Assembly: GCA_035296965.1 (NCBI GenBank)
Contig: DATGZX010000439.1
Location: 1 to 38,638, forward strand
DNA: 38,638 nt
Source of the DNA: DATGZX01 sp035296965
Lineage (GTDB): Bacteria; Planctomycetota; Planctomycetia; Gemmatales; Gemmataceae
Reading direction: 5' to 3'
Positions 1 to 8,781 of this stretch are shown here, in pieces. The position numbers and the translations under genes are program-made. The notes under the pieces were generated by a model, which had not been told where the DNA came from, ran no database searches, and was given only the letters and a program-made list of their open reading frames with translations. The stretch's first letter is position 1. Each line of letters opens with the position of its first letter.

Positions 1-426
1 TGGACTACCGATAAGGACGGCCCGATCATGGACCTCCTGGCCGCCGAGATCACTGCGCGTACCGGAAAGGACCCTGGCCAGCACTACCAGGATCTTACTG
101 CGCTGTTCGGCACGCCTTACTATACGCGCATCGATGCGCCAGCGACGCCGGATGAAAAGGCCAGGCTCCAAAAGCTAGCGCCCGAGGCCGTACGAACATC
201 CGATTTGGCTGGCGAACCGATCGTGGCAAAGTTGACGCGCGCCCCTGGAAATAACGCCTCAATCGGTGGGCTGAAAGTCGTCGCAGCGAGCGGTTGGTTT
301 GCCGCTCGGCCGTCAGGCACCGAGAACATTTACAAGATCTACGCAGAGAGCTTCGAAGGCCAGGCTCACCTCGATGCCATTGTCAGCGAAGCCCAACAAA
401 TCGTCGCTAAGGCACTTTCCCATTAG
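1..426 (+). CDS. pgm: Phosphoglucomutase (alpha-D-glucose phosphate-specific), C-terminal part only
   Basis: This is the last 141 residues of a phosphoglucomutase, which interconverts glucose 1-phosphate and glucose 6-phosphate. The reading frame is open from base 1, so the gene starts outside the window. The visible part begins WTTDKDGPIMDLLAAEI and ends with the phosphate-binding signature RPSGTENIYKIYAESF, both typical of the E. coli Pgm type of the alpha-D-phosphohexomutase superfamily. The catalytic serine and metal-binding loops would lie upstream and cannot be checked. The stop at 424-426 is 22 bases before the start of the next gene, and the following genes all act on glucose 6-phosphate, so it is probably the upstream member of one operon. 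Confidence 0.93.
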   Translation, partial: WTTDKDGPIMDLLAAEITARTGKDPGQHYQDLTALFGTPYYTRIDAPATPDEKARLQKLAPEAVRTSDLAGEPIVAKLTRAPGNNASIGGLKVVAASGWFAARPSGTENIYKIYAESFEGQAHLDAIVSEAQQIVAKALSH

Positions 427-448
427 AGATTTCAGGAGGCAGCGATCG

Positions 449-1183
449 ATGGCGGCAGTGAGTCCGGTCGTGTTCCTGGTGGACGTGGACAACACGCTCC
501 TCGACAACGACCTCATCCAGGATGATCTCAAACGGCATCTTGAAAGTGCATTCGGGGCCGCGAGCCGGGAGCGCTACTGGACAATCCTGGAACAGTTGTT
601 CGACGAGTTGGGCTACCGCGACTACCTGGGCGCCCTGCAGCGCTATCGGGTCGAGCACCCGCACGAGCTTCACCTCCTGGCGATGTCCTCGTATCTTGTG
701 GACTACCCCTTCGCCAGCCGCCTCTATCCCGGTGCACTCGATGTTTTGGAGCGCTTTCGCACCTGGGGAGCGACGGTCATCCTCTCCGATGGCGACGTGG
801 TCTTCCAGCCGCGCAAGGTCGAACGCTCGGGAATCTTCAAGGCTGTGAATGGCCAGGTGCTCATCTACATCCATAAAGAACAAGAGCTAGACGATGTCGC
901 CCGCCGCTACCCAGCCAGGCATTACGTTTTGGTCGATGATAAACCGCGCATCCTGGCAGCAGTGAAAAAGTGGTGGGGCGGCAGCGTGACTACGGTGTTC
1001 CCGCGACAGGGGATGTACGCCCATGACCCCGCGGCTTTGGCGAAGTATGACCCGGCAGATCTCACGGTTGCGCGCGTCAGCGACCTTCTCGAACATGACC
1101 TGTCTGCGTTGCTGGACGCCGCCAAGCTTGACGGCACCGCGCCTGCACCCTGTTCCCCACTTCTTGAAGAAAGGCGATCATGA
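449..1183 (+). CDS. HAD-superfamily hydrolase
   Basis: A 244-residue protein of the haloacid dehalogenase superfamily, probably a small-molecule phosphatase. Motif I is DVDNT at residues 12-16, giving the nucleophile and acid/base aspartates. Motif II is LSDGD, near residue 111, and motif IV is VDDK, near residue 166. A helical cap of about 80 residues follows motif I, as in subfamily I enzymes. The reading frame is open further upstream, but the ATG at 449 has a strong AGGAGG nine bases ahead (434-439), while upstream starts lie inside pgm. Its stop overlaps the start of the glucokinase gene as ATGA, which suggests translational coupling and a role near sugar-phosphate metabolism. The substrate cannot be told from the sequence. 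Confidence 0.85.
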   Translation: MAAVSPVVFLVDVDNTLLDNDLIQDDLKRHLESAFGAASRERYWTILEQLFDELGYRDYLGALQRYRVEHPHELHLLAMSSYLVDYPFASRLYPGALDVLERFRTWGATVILSDGDVVFQPRKVERSGIFKAVNGQVLIYIHKEQELDDVARRYPARHYVLVDDKPRILAAVKKWWGGSVTTVFPRQGMYAHDPAALAKYDPADLTVARVSDLLEHDLSALLDAAKLDGTAPAPCSPLLEERRS

Positions 1184-1908
1184 ACGTTCTCGTCATCGAC
1201 ATTGGGGGCACGAACGTCAAAATCCTGGTTACGGGCCAGGACAGTCCACGCAAATTCCCTTCCGGACCAGAACTGACCCCGGAAGAAATGGTGGCGGGAG
1301 TGCTCAAGGCGGCCGAAGGGTGGACCTACGAGGCAGTTTCGATGGGTTACCCTGGCCCAGTGTTGCGCGGCCGACCCTTCTCGGAGCCGGTCAATCTTGG
1401 CCGTGGCTGGGTTGGCTTTGACTATCAAACCGCATTTCAGTTCCCGATCAAGGTCATCAACGACGCCGCCCTGCAGGCATTGGGAAGTTATGAAGGAGGC
1501 AAGATGCTATTCCTGGGCTTGGGCACAGGCCTCGGCTCGGCCCTGATCGAAAATGGAATCGTTGAACCGATGGAACTCGGCCATCTGCCGTTCCGGAAAC
1601 GTACGTTTGAGGATTACATCGGGGAAAGAGGCCTGGAACGGCTGGGAAAACGCAAATGGCGAATCCGCGTCACCGAAGCGCTGGGAAAGCTAACTGCGGC
1701 CCTCGAGCCGGACTACGTGGTCGTCGGCGGAGGCAACGCTCGTAAGCTAAAATCATTGCCCCCCGGAGCGCGCGCCGGCAACAATGCCAATGCCTTTCTT
1801 GGAGGATTTCGCCTCTGGCAGCAGGATGCCGGGGCGGGCGCTCCAGGCGCTCAGCCACTCGACGGCAAACGATTGACGAACGTGCAGACGAAAGGAGACC
1901 GAATATGA
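1180..1908 (+). CDS. ppgK: ROK-family glucokinase, polyphosphate-glucokinase type
   Basis: A 242-residue ROK-family kinase expected to phosphorylate glucose to glucose 6-phosphate. It has the N-terminal phosphate-binding DIGGTN at residues 7-12, the GLGTGLGSA loop at about 113-121, ELGHLPF near 133 (the histidine region of the ROK fold) and VVGGGNA near 184. Overall form and the NANAFLGGFRLW ending match the polyphosphate-dependent glucokinases of actinobacteria and planctomycetes rather than the Zn-motif ROK repressors. Whether it uses polyphosphate, ATP or both cannot be read from the sequence. The ATG overlaps the HAD stop (ATGA) and its own stop overlaps the pgi start (ATGA), so the three genes are translated as a unit. 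Confidence 0.85.
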   Translation: MNVLVIDIGGTNVKILVTGQDSPRKFPSGPELTPEEMVAGVLKAAEGWTYEAVSMGYPGPVLRGRPFSEPVNLGRGWVGFDYQTAFQFPIKVINDAALQALGSYEGGKMLFLGLGTGLGSALIENGIVEPMELGHLPFRKRTFEDYIGERGLERLGKRKWRIRVTEALGKLTAALEPDYVVVGGGNARKLKSLPPGARAGNNANAFLGGFRLWQQDAGAGAPGAQPLDGKRLTNVQTKGDRI

Positions 1909-3554
1909 GCGCGAGCATCGCCCCGCTCACGAAGCGGGCTGCATGGAAGACGCTGGAGATCCATTATCAAAAATTCCGCGATCTCCACTTGCGGGACTTG
2001 TTTGCTGGGGACGCACGCCGCGGCGAGCGCTTCACTGTGGAAGCAGCCGGCATCTACCTGGACTACTCGAAGAACCGCATCACCGACGAAACGCTCAAGC
2101 TTCTCCTGCAGCTTGCCGAGGAGTCGGGCCTTCGGGCGCGCATCGATGCAATGTTCCGCGGAGAAAAAATCAACGTCACCGAAAAGCGGGCGGTCCTGCA
2201 CGTGGCCTTGCGTGCGCCCAGGAGCGAGTCCATCGTGGTCGATGGCCAAAATGTCGTGCCCGAGGTCCACGCCGTACTCGACAAGATGGCTGCGTTCTCC
2301 GATCGTGTGCGGTGCGGTGCCTGGAAGGGCCACACCGGCAAGCGCATGCGCAACGTCGTCAATATCGGCATCGGTGGCTCGGACCTTGGTCCCGTGATGG
2401 CCTATGAAGCGCTCAGCTATTACAGCCAGCGCGACATGACCTTCCGCTTCGTGTCGAACATCGACGGCACAGACATTGCGGAAGCTACTCGCGATCTTGA
2501 CCCGGCTGAGACGCTTTTCATCATCTCCTCGAAGACTTTCACCACGCTGGAAACACTCACTAACGCGCACTCCGCCCGCGCCTGGTGCCTCAAGGGCCTG
2601 GGTGGCGACGAGAAGGCCGTCGCCAAGCATTTCGTCGCGGTTTCGACGAACGCTGATGAGGTGGCTCGTTTCGGGATCGATACCGCGAACATGTTCGAAT
2701 TCTGGGATTGGGTCGGCGGCCGCTACTCGTACGATTCAGCGATTGGCCTTTCTTTGATGATTGCGATCGGACCGGAAAACTTCCGCGCCATGCTCAGCGG
2801 TTTCCACGCGGTGGACGAACATTTCCGCACCGCTCCCTTCGAACGTAACCTGCCTGTGCTTCTGGGACTTCTGGGCATCTGGTACAACAATTTCTTCGGC
2901 GCTCAGACGGTGGCCATCTTGCCTTATGACCACTACCTCGGCAGGTTCAGTTCGTATTTGCAGCAGCTCGATATGGAGAGTGACGGCAAGCACGTTGATC
3001 TCGAGGGCATGAAAGTGGACTACCAGACGGGCCCGATTGTCTGGGGCACACCGGGGACCAACGGCCAACACGCTTATTATCAGCTCATCCATCAAGGGAC
3101 CAAGCTCATACCGTGTGACTTCATCGGCTTCTGCCAAACGCTGAACCCGCTGCCGCCGCACCATGATCTCTTGATGGCGAACTTCTTCGCCCAGACGGAA
3201 GCCCTCGCTTTCGGCAAGACCGCCGCGGAAGTCAAAGCGGATGGTGTTCCAGATTTCCAGGTGCCTCATCGCACCTTTGAGGGGAACCGTCCGACCAATA
3301 CAATCCTGCTGGACCGGCTGACACCCGAGGCGCTGGGCAAACTGGTCGCTCTCTATGAACACAAGGTGTTTGTCCAGGGCACCGTCTGGCATATCAACTC
3401 GTTCGACCAATGGGGCGTCGAATTGGGCAAGGTGTTGGCCAAGCGGATCATCCCGGAATTGCAAGGCAAAGGGGATTCGCAACTGAAACACGACAGCTCG
3501 ACGAACACCTTGATCCGTCGCTATCGCAAATCCAAGGAAATCCGCGAGGCATGA
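1905..3554 (+). CDS. pgi: Glucose-6-phosphate isomerase
   Basis: A 549-residue phosphoglucose isomerase converting glucose 6-phosphate to fructose 6-phosphate. Length and motifs match the E. coli/eukaryote class, not the short archaeal or thermophile class. Visible signatures include FVSNIDGTD, the PGI signature region VGGRYSYDSAIGL (about 270-282), GTNGQHAYYQLIHQGT with the ring-opening histidine near residue 388, and the C-terminal WGVELGK with the active-site lysine near 509. The start ATG overlaps the ppgK stop. It is the last gene of the tightly packed first half of the sugar cluster; a repeat-filled gap of 373 bases follows. Confidence 0.97.
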   Translation: MSASIAPLTKRAAWKTLEIHYQKFRDLHLRDLFAGDARRGERFTVEAAGIYLDYSKNRITDETLKLLLQLAEESGLRARIDAMFRGEKINVTEKRAVLHVALRAPRSESIVVDGQNVVPEVHAVLDKMAAFSDRVRCGAWKGHTGKRMRNVVNIGIGGSDLGPVMAYEALSYYSQRDMTFRFVSNIDGTDIAEATRDLDPAETLFIISSKTFTTLETLTNAHSARAWCLKGLGGDEKAVAKHFVAVSTNADEVARFGIDTANMFEFWDWVGGRYSYDSAIGLSLMIAIGPENFRAMLSGFHAVDEHFRTAPFERNLPVLLGLLGIWYNNFFGAQTVAILPYDHYLGRFSSYLQQLDMESDGKHVDLEGMKVDYQTGPIVWGTPGTNGQHAYYQLIHQGTKLIPCDFIGFCQTLNPLPPHHDLLMANFFAQTEALAFGKTAAEVKADGVPDFQVPHRTFEGNRPTNTILLDRLTPEALGKLVALYEHKVFVQGTVWHINSFDQWGVELGKVLAKRIIPELQGKGDSQLKHDSSTNTLIRRYRKSKEIREA

Positions 3555-3927
3555 TGACTTCAGTTGCGCCCTTGGCGATTAGGCGAACGGCAGCAAAGAT
3601 TCTCCCCTCGCCCCGGTACTCCGGGGAGAGGGGTCGGGGGTGGGCTGATGAAAACCGCTGATAAGTCGGCCATTTTCAGCTAGTGCTGTTGCCTTGGAGT
3701 GTTGCGCCTTTTCCCCCTCTCCCCTGTACTCGGGGGAGAGGGGCAGGGGTGAGGGGGGTTAGCATCCCTCGCTAGAGCGTGCAGTTGTTGCAAGGACTCT
3801 GTCCCCCTCACCCCCAACCCCTCTCCCCCGAAGCGGGGGAGAGGGGAGATGATTACCTGCAGTTCGCCTTAGCAAGCGGCAGCAACGAAAAGGACAAGCG
3901 GGCGAAAGACATTGTGAAAGGAGAAAA
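3555..3927 (+). repeat. Intergenic region with three G/C-rich inverted repeats
   Basis: This gap between pgi and the aldolase gene holds no credible gene. It contains three copies of a short palindromic unit built from a C-rich arm (CCCTCTCCCC) and a G-rich arm (GGGGAGAGGGG) around a 4-7 base loop, followed by a GGGGTGAGGGG-like tail: about 3601-3645, 3714-3759 and 3802-3850. Copies two and three are in opposite orientation, so they could also pair with each other. Such units resemble REP-type repeats seen in many bacterial genomes. They may act as terminators or mRNA-stabilising hairpins after pgi. The SD for the next gene (AAAGGAG, 3917-3923) lies at the end. Confidence 0.75.
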
Positions 3928-4842
3928 ATGATGACCGCCGGATTTGACAGACCCTTGTACATCTTGCCTTTCGATCACCGCGGTTCGTTCCAGACGAAGA
4001 TGTTTGGGTGGAAGGGCACGCTGACCCCGCAGCAGACGGCCGAGGTCGCAGCCGCCAAGCAAGTCGTCTACGATGGCTTTCAGATCGCGCTTGGGGCCGG
4101 TGTGCCAAAGGAAAAGGCCGGCATTTTGGTCGACGAGCAATTCGGGGCCGCCATTCTGAAAGACGCCCTCAAGCGAGGCTACACCACAGCTTGTCCCGCC
4201 GAGAAGAGCGGCCAGGATGAGTTCGATTTCGAGTACGGCGACGACTTTGCCAAGCACATCGAGGCATGTCAGCCCACGTTTTGCAAAGTGCTGGTGCGCT
4301 ACAATCCTGAAGGCGAGGCAGCCCTCAACCAGCGCCAGGTCTCTCGACTCAAGCGGCTTTCAGACTATCTGCATGGCAGCAAGCGGCTCTTCATGTTCGA
4401 ACTCCTGGTCCCCGCCGAGCCGGCTCAGCTGGATCGCCTCAAAGGCGACAAGAAGGCCTACGACCTGGAGTTGCGACCCGGATTGATGGTGCAGACGATT
4501 CAGCAATTGCAAGATGCCGGCGTTGAACCGGATGTTTGGAAAATCGAGGGACTCGACCGCCGGGAGGACTGCACGAAGGTTGTCGCCGCCGCCCGTCGCG
4601 GAAACAGGGCCATGGTTAGCTGTATTGTCCTTGGCCGCGGCGAGGATGACAAGAAAGTACGCGAATGGCTGGCGACGGCAGCTAACGTACCTGGATTTAT
4701 CGGCTTCGCTGTGGGTCGTACCACCTTCTGGGATCCGCTCGTCGACTATCGGGCCAAAAAAATCACGCGTGAAGCGGCCGCCGCCGAAATCGCGCGGCGC
4801 TATCGCGAGTGGGTCGAAATCTTCGAGAAGAGTCGAAAGTAG
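3928..4842 (+). CDS. DUF2090 / LacD-IolJ-like aldolase, stand-alone
   Basis: A 304-residue protein matching the domain found as the C-terminal half of some IolC fusions (DUF2090, 2-deoxy-5-keto-gluconate-6-phosphate aldolase-like) and distantly the LacD tagatose-bisphosphate aldolases. It starts LYILPFDHRGSF, typical of the family. DVWKIEG places a lysine at about residue 205, which resembles the Schiff-base lysine of LacD enzymes; KVLVRYNPEG near 118 is another conserved strand. Two adjacent ATGs exist (3928, 3931); SD AAAGGAG at 3917-3923 spaces better with the second. The pentose-phosphate neighbours suggest a sugar-phosphate aldolase. No inositol catabolism genes are present, so an inositol role is unlikely. 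The actual substrate is unknown. Confidence 0.75.
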   Translation: MMTAGFDRPLYILPFDHRGSFQTKMFGWKGTLTPQQTAEVAAAKQVVYDGFQIALGAGVPKEKAGILVDEQFGAAILKDALKRGYTTACPAEKSGQDEFDFEYGDDFAKHIEACQPTFCKVLVRYNPEGEAALNQRQVSRLKRLSDYLHGSKRLFMFELLVPAEPAQLDRLKGDKKAYDLELRPGLMVQTIQQLQDAGVEPDVWKIEGLDRREDCTKVVAAARRGNRAMVSCIVLGRGEDDKKVREWLATAANVPGFIGFAVGRTTFWDPLVDYRAKKITREAAAAEIARRYREWVEIFEKSRK

Positions 4843-4912
4843 ACAGCAGTCTGGAGCGAGAACCAAAGCGACGGCTGCTTGGGGCTACTGTCGACTTCGA
4901 AAAGGAGACATC

Positions 4913-5926
4913 ATGCAACTTGGAATGATCGGTCTGGGGCGAATGGGTGCCAACATGGTGCGCCGCTTGATCCGCGGGGGACACCAATGTGTCGCATACG
5001 ACCGCAGCGCGGACGCCGTCAAGGATGTGATCCTAGATGGGGCGGTGGGCGCCGCTTCGCTCGACGAATTGCTGAAGAAACTGAGCAAGCCGCGCGCCGT
5101 GTGGCTGATGGTGCCCGCCGCCGTCGTAGATAGCAGCCTCAAGGACCTTGCAGCGCGCCTGGAACAAGGCGACATTGTGATTGACGGCGGCAATTCCTAT
5201 TACGTTGACGATATCCGCCGGGCGAGCGAACTCCAAGCCAAGGGGCTTCACTACGTCGACGTTGGGACCAGTGGCGGCGTCTGGGGGCTGGAGCGCGGCT
5301 ATTGCATGATGATCGGCGGCGAGGACGCGGTGGTGCAGCGACTCGACCCTCTCTTCGCAACGCTGGCTCCGCCCGTCGATGCAGCCCCGCGTATCCCCGG
5401 CCGAGAGAGGATCCGGGGCACGGCAGAGCACGGCTACCTGCATTGCGGCCCGAACGGGGCCGGGCACTTCGTCAAGATGGTCCATAACGGGATCGAGTAT
5501 GGCATCATGGCTGCCTACGCCGAGGGAATGGCGATTTTGCGACACGCCAATGTCGGCAAGCAACAGCAGACGATCGACGCCGAGACAACACCGCTCCGCG
5601 AACCCCAGCATTACCAGTACGACATCAACTTGCGCGACGTTGCCGAAGTATGGCGGCGCGGCAGCGTCATTTCCTCGTGGCTGCTCGACCTCACGGCGAC
5701 CGCTTTGCTCAAAGATCCGTCGCTCGCAAAATTTGCCGGGCGCGTCTCGGATTCGGGTGAGGGACGGTGGACCATCAAGGCCGCTGTAGACGAAGCCGTG
5801 CCGGCGCACGTCCTCACCGCCGCCTTGTTCGAGCGCTTCTCTTCGCGAGGAGAGGCAGATTTCGCAGACAAGCTTCTGTCAGCGATGCGCTTTGAGTTTG
5901 GCGGACATGTCGAGAAAAGTTCGTAG
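4913..5926 (+). CDS. gnd: 6-Phosphogluconate dehydrogenase, decarboxylating (short form)
   Basis: A 337-residue 6-phosphogluconate dehydrogenase that would convert 6-phosphogluconate to ribulose 5-phosphate and CO2. The Rossmann motif GLGRMG is at residues 7-12, the substrate-binding GTSGGVWG near 119-126, and the catalytic KMVHNGIEYG begins at Lys188 with Asn192. It is about 130 residues shorter than the classical dimeric enzyme and matches the short YqeC/GntZ-like class, often NAD-linked. The cofactor preference is not proven here. An upstream extension is open, but ATG 4913 has a clear AAAGGAG at 4901-4907. It precedes zwf and pgl, so all three oxidative pentose-phosphate enzymes are adjacent. 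Confidence 0.93.
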   Translation: MQLGMIGLGRMGANMVRRLIRGGHQCVAYDRSADAVKDVILDGAVGAASLDELLKKLSKPRAVWLMVPAAVVDSSLKDLAARLEQGDIVIDGGNSYYVDDIRRASELQAKGLHYVDVGTSGGVWGLERGYCMMIGGEDAVVQRLDPLFATLAPPVDAAPRIPGRERIRGTAEHGYLHCGPNGAGHFVKMVHNGIEYGIMAAYAEGMAILRHANVGKQQQTIDAETTPLREPQHYQYDINLRDVAEVWRRGSVISSWLLDLTATALLKDPSLAKFAGRVSDSGEGRWTIKAAVDEAVPAHVLTAALFERFSSRGEADFADKLLSAMRFEFGGHVEKSS

Positions 5927-6006
5927 GGCACGTCTTGGAGGGAGGGCACAGCCCATCTCCAACCATGCGCATGCTGCGCCCGAACTCGGCGAAAGGAGCC
6001 GAAGCC

Positions 6007-7389
6007 ATGAGCACCGGCGAGTCCGACGCATTGGTTTTCTTTGGCGCTACCGGCGATCTCGCGTACAAGAAGATCTTCCCTGCCTTACAGGCGATGGTTA
6101 AGCACGGCCACCTTGCCGTGCCGGTCATCGGCGTGGCCAAGGCGGGGTGGCAGCTCGAACAATTCCGGGCGCGAGCGCAGGATAGCTGCGCCAAGCATGG
6201 AGGCATCGACCCGACGGCATTCGATAAGCTCGTGAGCCTGCTACGCTACGTGGATGGCGATTACAAGGATCCCACGACCTTCCAGACCCTTCGCAAGGAA
6301 CTCGGAGCGGCCCAGCATCCGGCGCATTACCTGGCCATTCCTCCCGTGCTCTTCGGACTGGCAGTGGAGCAACTGGGCAAGTCAGGCTGCGCTACCGGCG
6401 CCCGCGTGATCATTGAAAAGCCTTTTGGCAGAGACCTGGAGTCGGCGCGGGCGCTCAATCGCACTCTCCTCAGCAATTTCGACGAATCGAACATCTTCCG
6501 CATCGACCATTACCTGGGTAAAGAGCCCGTACAAAACCTCCTTTTCTTCCGTTTCGCCAATACGTTCCTGGAACCGATCTGGAACAGGAACTTTGTCGAC
6601 AGCGTGCAAATCACGATGGCGGAAGACTTCGGCGTCCAGGGTCGCGGTGCATTCTACGAAGAGGCCGGTACGATCCGCGACGTGGTGCAGAACCACCTTC
6701 TGCAAATCCTGGCCAACTTGACCATGGAGCCGCCGCCGGCAACGGACAGCGAGTCGGTCCGCGACGAAAAAGTGAAAGTCCTGAAATCCGTTCCCCCTGT
6801 CGAGGTGAAAAACGTCATACGCGGCCAATTCCGTGGCTACCGAAACGAGAAGGGAGTCGCGCCTGACTCCCAGGTAGAAACGTTCGTGGCTCTGCGGCTG
6901 GAAATCCATTCGTGGAGATGGCAGGGCGTGCCGATCTTCATCCGGGCAGGCAAATGCTTGCCCGTGACCTGCACAGAGGTGTTCATACACCTCCGCAGGC
7001 CGCCGCCGGTCTACGCCTCGGCCCCGCCGCCAAACCATGCCCGCTTTCGGGTGAGTCCCGACGTCGCCATCGCGCTTGGAGCCTTGGCGAAAACTCCGGG
7101 AGAAAGAATGGCCGGCACTCCCGTGGAACTGATGGTCAGCCGGCATCCGAGCGCGCAGGAAATGGATGCCTACGAGCGCTTGCTCGGCGACGCCATGCGG
7201 GGAGACGCTACGCAGTTCGCTCGCGAAGATTATGTGGAACAAGCTTGGCGCATCGTCGATCCCATACTCGGTACGGTGACCCCGGTTAGCGAATACCAAC
7301 AGGGTACCTGGGGACCTCCTCTGGCCGACCAGCTTATTGCTGGGCACGGCAAATGGCACGATCCGATTGTGGACGTTAGCAAGAGTTAA
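6007..7389 (+). CDS. zwf: Glucose-6-phosphate 1-dehydrogenase
   Basis: A 460-residue glucose-6-phosphate dehydrogenase producing 6-phosphogluconolactone. The NAD(P)-binding loop GATGDLA is at residues 13-19, EKPFGRD near 137, and the active-site signature RIDHYLGKE near 165-173 contains the catalytic histidine. The C-terminal domain shows FIRAGKCLP. The ATG at 6007 is preceded by AAAGGAG (5991-5997), so this start is chosen over upstream in-frame ATGs at 5965 and 5971 that lack an SD. It follows gnd by 80 bases and precedes pgl by 62 bases. Confidence 0.95.
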   Translation: MSTGESDALVFFGATGDLAYKKIFPALQAMVKHGHLAVPVIGVAKAGWQLEQFRARAQDSCAKHGGIDPTAFDKLVSLLRYVDGDYKDPTTFQTLRKELGAAQHPAHYLAIPPVLFGLAVEQLGKSGCATGARVIIEKPFGRDLESARALNRTLLSNFDESNIFRIDHYLGKEPVQNLLFFRFANTFLEPIWNRNFVDSVQITMAEDFGVQGRGAFYEEAGTIRDVVQNHLLQILANLTMEPPPATDSESVRDEKVKVLKSVPPVEVKNVIRGQFRGYRNEKGVAPDSQVETFVALRLEIHSWRWQGVPIFIRAGKCLPVTCTEVFIHLRRPPPVYASAPPPNHARFRVSPDVAIALGALAKTPGERMAGTPVELMVSRHPSAQEMDAYERLLGDAMRGDATQFAREDYVEQAWRIVDPILGTVTPVSEYQQGTWGPPLADQLIAGHGKWHDPIVDVSKS

Positions 7390-7451
7390 TGCATGGTCGT
7401 CGGTGACTAATCATCAACCGTCTGCCTCCTGTGTACTGCTTCGGAGTTCCC

Positions 7452-8147
7452 ATGAAGATCGAAGTGCTCGCTGATCCTGAGGCGGTTGCGCGGCAGGCGG
7501 CAGCGCTGATTGCCGCGCAGGCTCGGGAAGCGACGACGGCTCGGGGAAAGTTTGTGCTTGCGGTGAGCGGCGGCCACACTCCGTGGCAGATGTTGCGGGA
7601 ATTGGCTAACGAAGATGTGCCGTGGCAGGCGGTGCATGTCGTGCAGGTGGATGAACGCGTTGCTCCTGCCGGGGACCCTGATCGAAACCTCACTCATCTG
7701 CGCGAAAGCTTGCTGTCACACGCACCACTTGCACCTGAGCAAATCCATGCCATGCCGGTAGAGGAACCGGATCTCGCTGCCGCGGCAGAGAGCTATGCAC
7801 AAACGCTTCGTGAAATTGCCGGTTTGCCGCCCGTGCTCGATCTTGCCCATCTCGGACTCGGACCTGACGCACACACCGCGTCTCTCGTGCCCCACGATCC
7901 GGTTCTCAATGTCACCGATGCTGACGTCGCGCTCACGGGAATCTATTTGGGCCGACGCCGGATGACATTGACCTACCCAATGCTGAACCGGGCACGCCGC
8001 ATCCTCTGGCTGGTCACTGGAGCCGACAAGGCAGAAATGCTCGTTCGCCTTCGCGATGGCGACAAAACCATCCCTGCTGGCCGAGTTCGCAGCGATCAGG
8101 CAACTGTACTAGCCGACAGGGCAGCCGGAGCACGCATTAGCGGGTGA
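7452..8147 (+). CDS. pgl: 6-Phosphogluconolactonase
   Basis: A 231-residue lactonase of the SOL/DevB (NagB-like) family, hydrolysing 6-phosphogluconolactone to 6-phosphogluconate. Family motifs are present: LAVSGGHTP near residue 37, VVQVDERV near 62 with the catalytic acidic residue region, RNLTHLRE, and LGLGPDAHTASLVP near 134-147. The usual GPDGHTAS has Ala in place of Gly. ATG 7452 is chosen because the upstream extension adds only seven residues without an SD. It ends tail-to-tail with the minus-strand gene, overlapping by 11 bases. This completes the oxidative branch encoded by zwf, pgl and gnd. Confidence 0.93.
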   Translation: MKIEVLADPEAVARQAAALIAAQAREATTARGKFVLAVSGGHTPWQMLRELANEDVPWQAVHVVQVDERVAPAGDPDRNLTHLRESLLSHAPLAPEQIHAMPVEEPDLAAAAESYAQTLREIAGLPPVLDLAHLGLGPDAHTASLVPHDPVLNVTDADVALTGIYLGRRRMTLTYPMLNRARRILWLVTGADKAEMLVRLRDGDKTIPAGRVRSDQATVLADRAAGARISG

Positions 8148-8781
8148 CCACGTGAAATAGGCGGCCACCCGACCTTCTCCTGGTCAGGACTTGATGCATC
8201 GAGAAAAGCGCGATCGCCAATAGCGGCCACGTGAACCACGGCCACAGGGCAATCCACCGCGGAATGGGCGGCGCAGCCTCCAGCTCGAATTGGATCGGAC
8301 CGGAGCCCCGCGTTCCTTCGACGGTGACTTCCACTACCCACCAGCCTGGCTGGGGCAGATCAAACTGGGCTGCCCGGAACAATTTATTGGTCGCTGCCTC
8401 AGTCGTTGCCTGGTAGCGAAGCGCTTCACTGGGCTGCTCGCGCAGAATCATCTGGATCGCGACTTCTACTTCTGACACGACAGCGCCGGTCGCAGGGTCC
8501 TGAACCAGAACACTGATGTCCACAGGACCACACCGCAAAGGAGTCGGGGAGGTGAACACGGTGATCTGGTAGGCACCGGCCTGTTCCGACAATCGGAGGG
8601 TGCCGCCGTCGCCGTGTGCCGCGTCAGGCCAGGCTGTGGCTACGAAGCAGGCAACGAACGCCAAGCTTGCAAAGTAACATGATGACGAAATAGCCAAGCG
8701 CAATGGGCGTGTGCTACTGAGGCCCACATTGCTCAGACGGCCGAAGAAGAATAAAGACAATTTAGAATCGCAGCGTCGCAT
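8137..8781 (-). CDS. FixH/YtkA-like membrane-anchored protein
   Basis: About 214 residues, with an uncertain start: the first ATG (8781) lies inside the end of the porin gene and no clear SD is visible, so a later GTG or TTG is possible. An N-terminal hydrophobic segment (roughly residues 30-55) looks like a signal peptide or anchor. A beta-rich domain follows (GAYQITVFTSPTPLRCGPVD ... PGWWVVEVTVEG), resembling the YtkA/FixH-like immunoglobulin-type fold. A C-terminal transmembrane helix lies around ALWPWFTWPLLAIALF. It overlaps the porin gene by about 20 bases and is probably translated from the same message. Function is unknown; the fold assignment is from pattern only. Confidence 0.6.
   Translation of the reverse strand: MRRCDSKLSLFFFGRLSNVGLSSTRPLRLAISSSCYFASLAFVACFVATAWPDAAHGDGGTLRLSEQAGAYQITVFTSPTPLRCGPVDISVLVQDPATGAVVSEVEVAIQMILREQPSEALRYQATTEAATNKLFRAAQFDLPQPGWWVVEVTVEGTRGSGPIQFELEAAPPIPRWIALWPWFTWPLLAIALFSMHQVLTRRRSGGRLFHVVTR

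Noticed and set aside
1851..2630. Long minus-strand open frames opposite pgi (also 2736-3491) and opposite gnd (5033-5809) and zwf (6382-7359)
   Set aside because: They are antisense shadows of strongly recognised genes, with no SD or family resemblance, as expected in GC-rich DNA.
3601..3850. A CRISPR array in the repeat-filled gap
   Set aside because: Only three copies, in mixed orientation, imperfect, unevenly spaced and without spacer-like units or cas genes.
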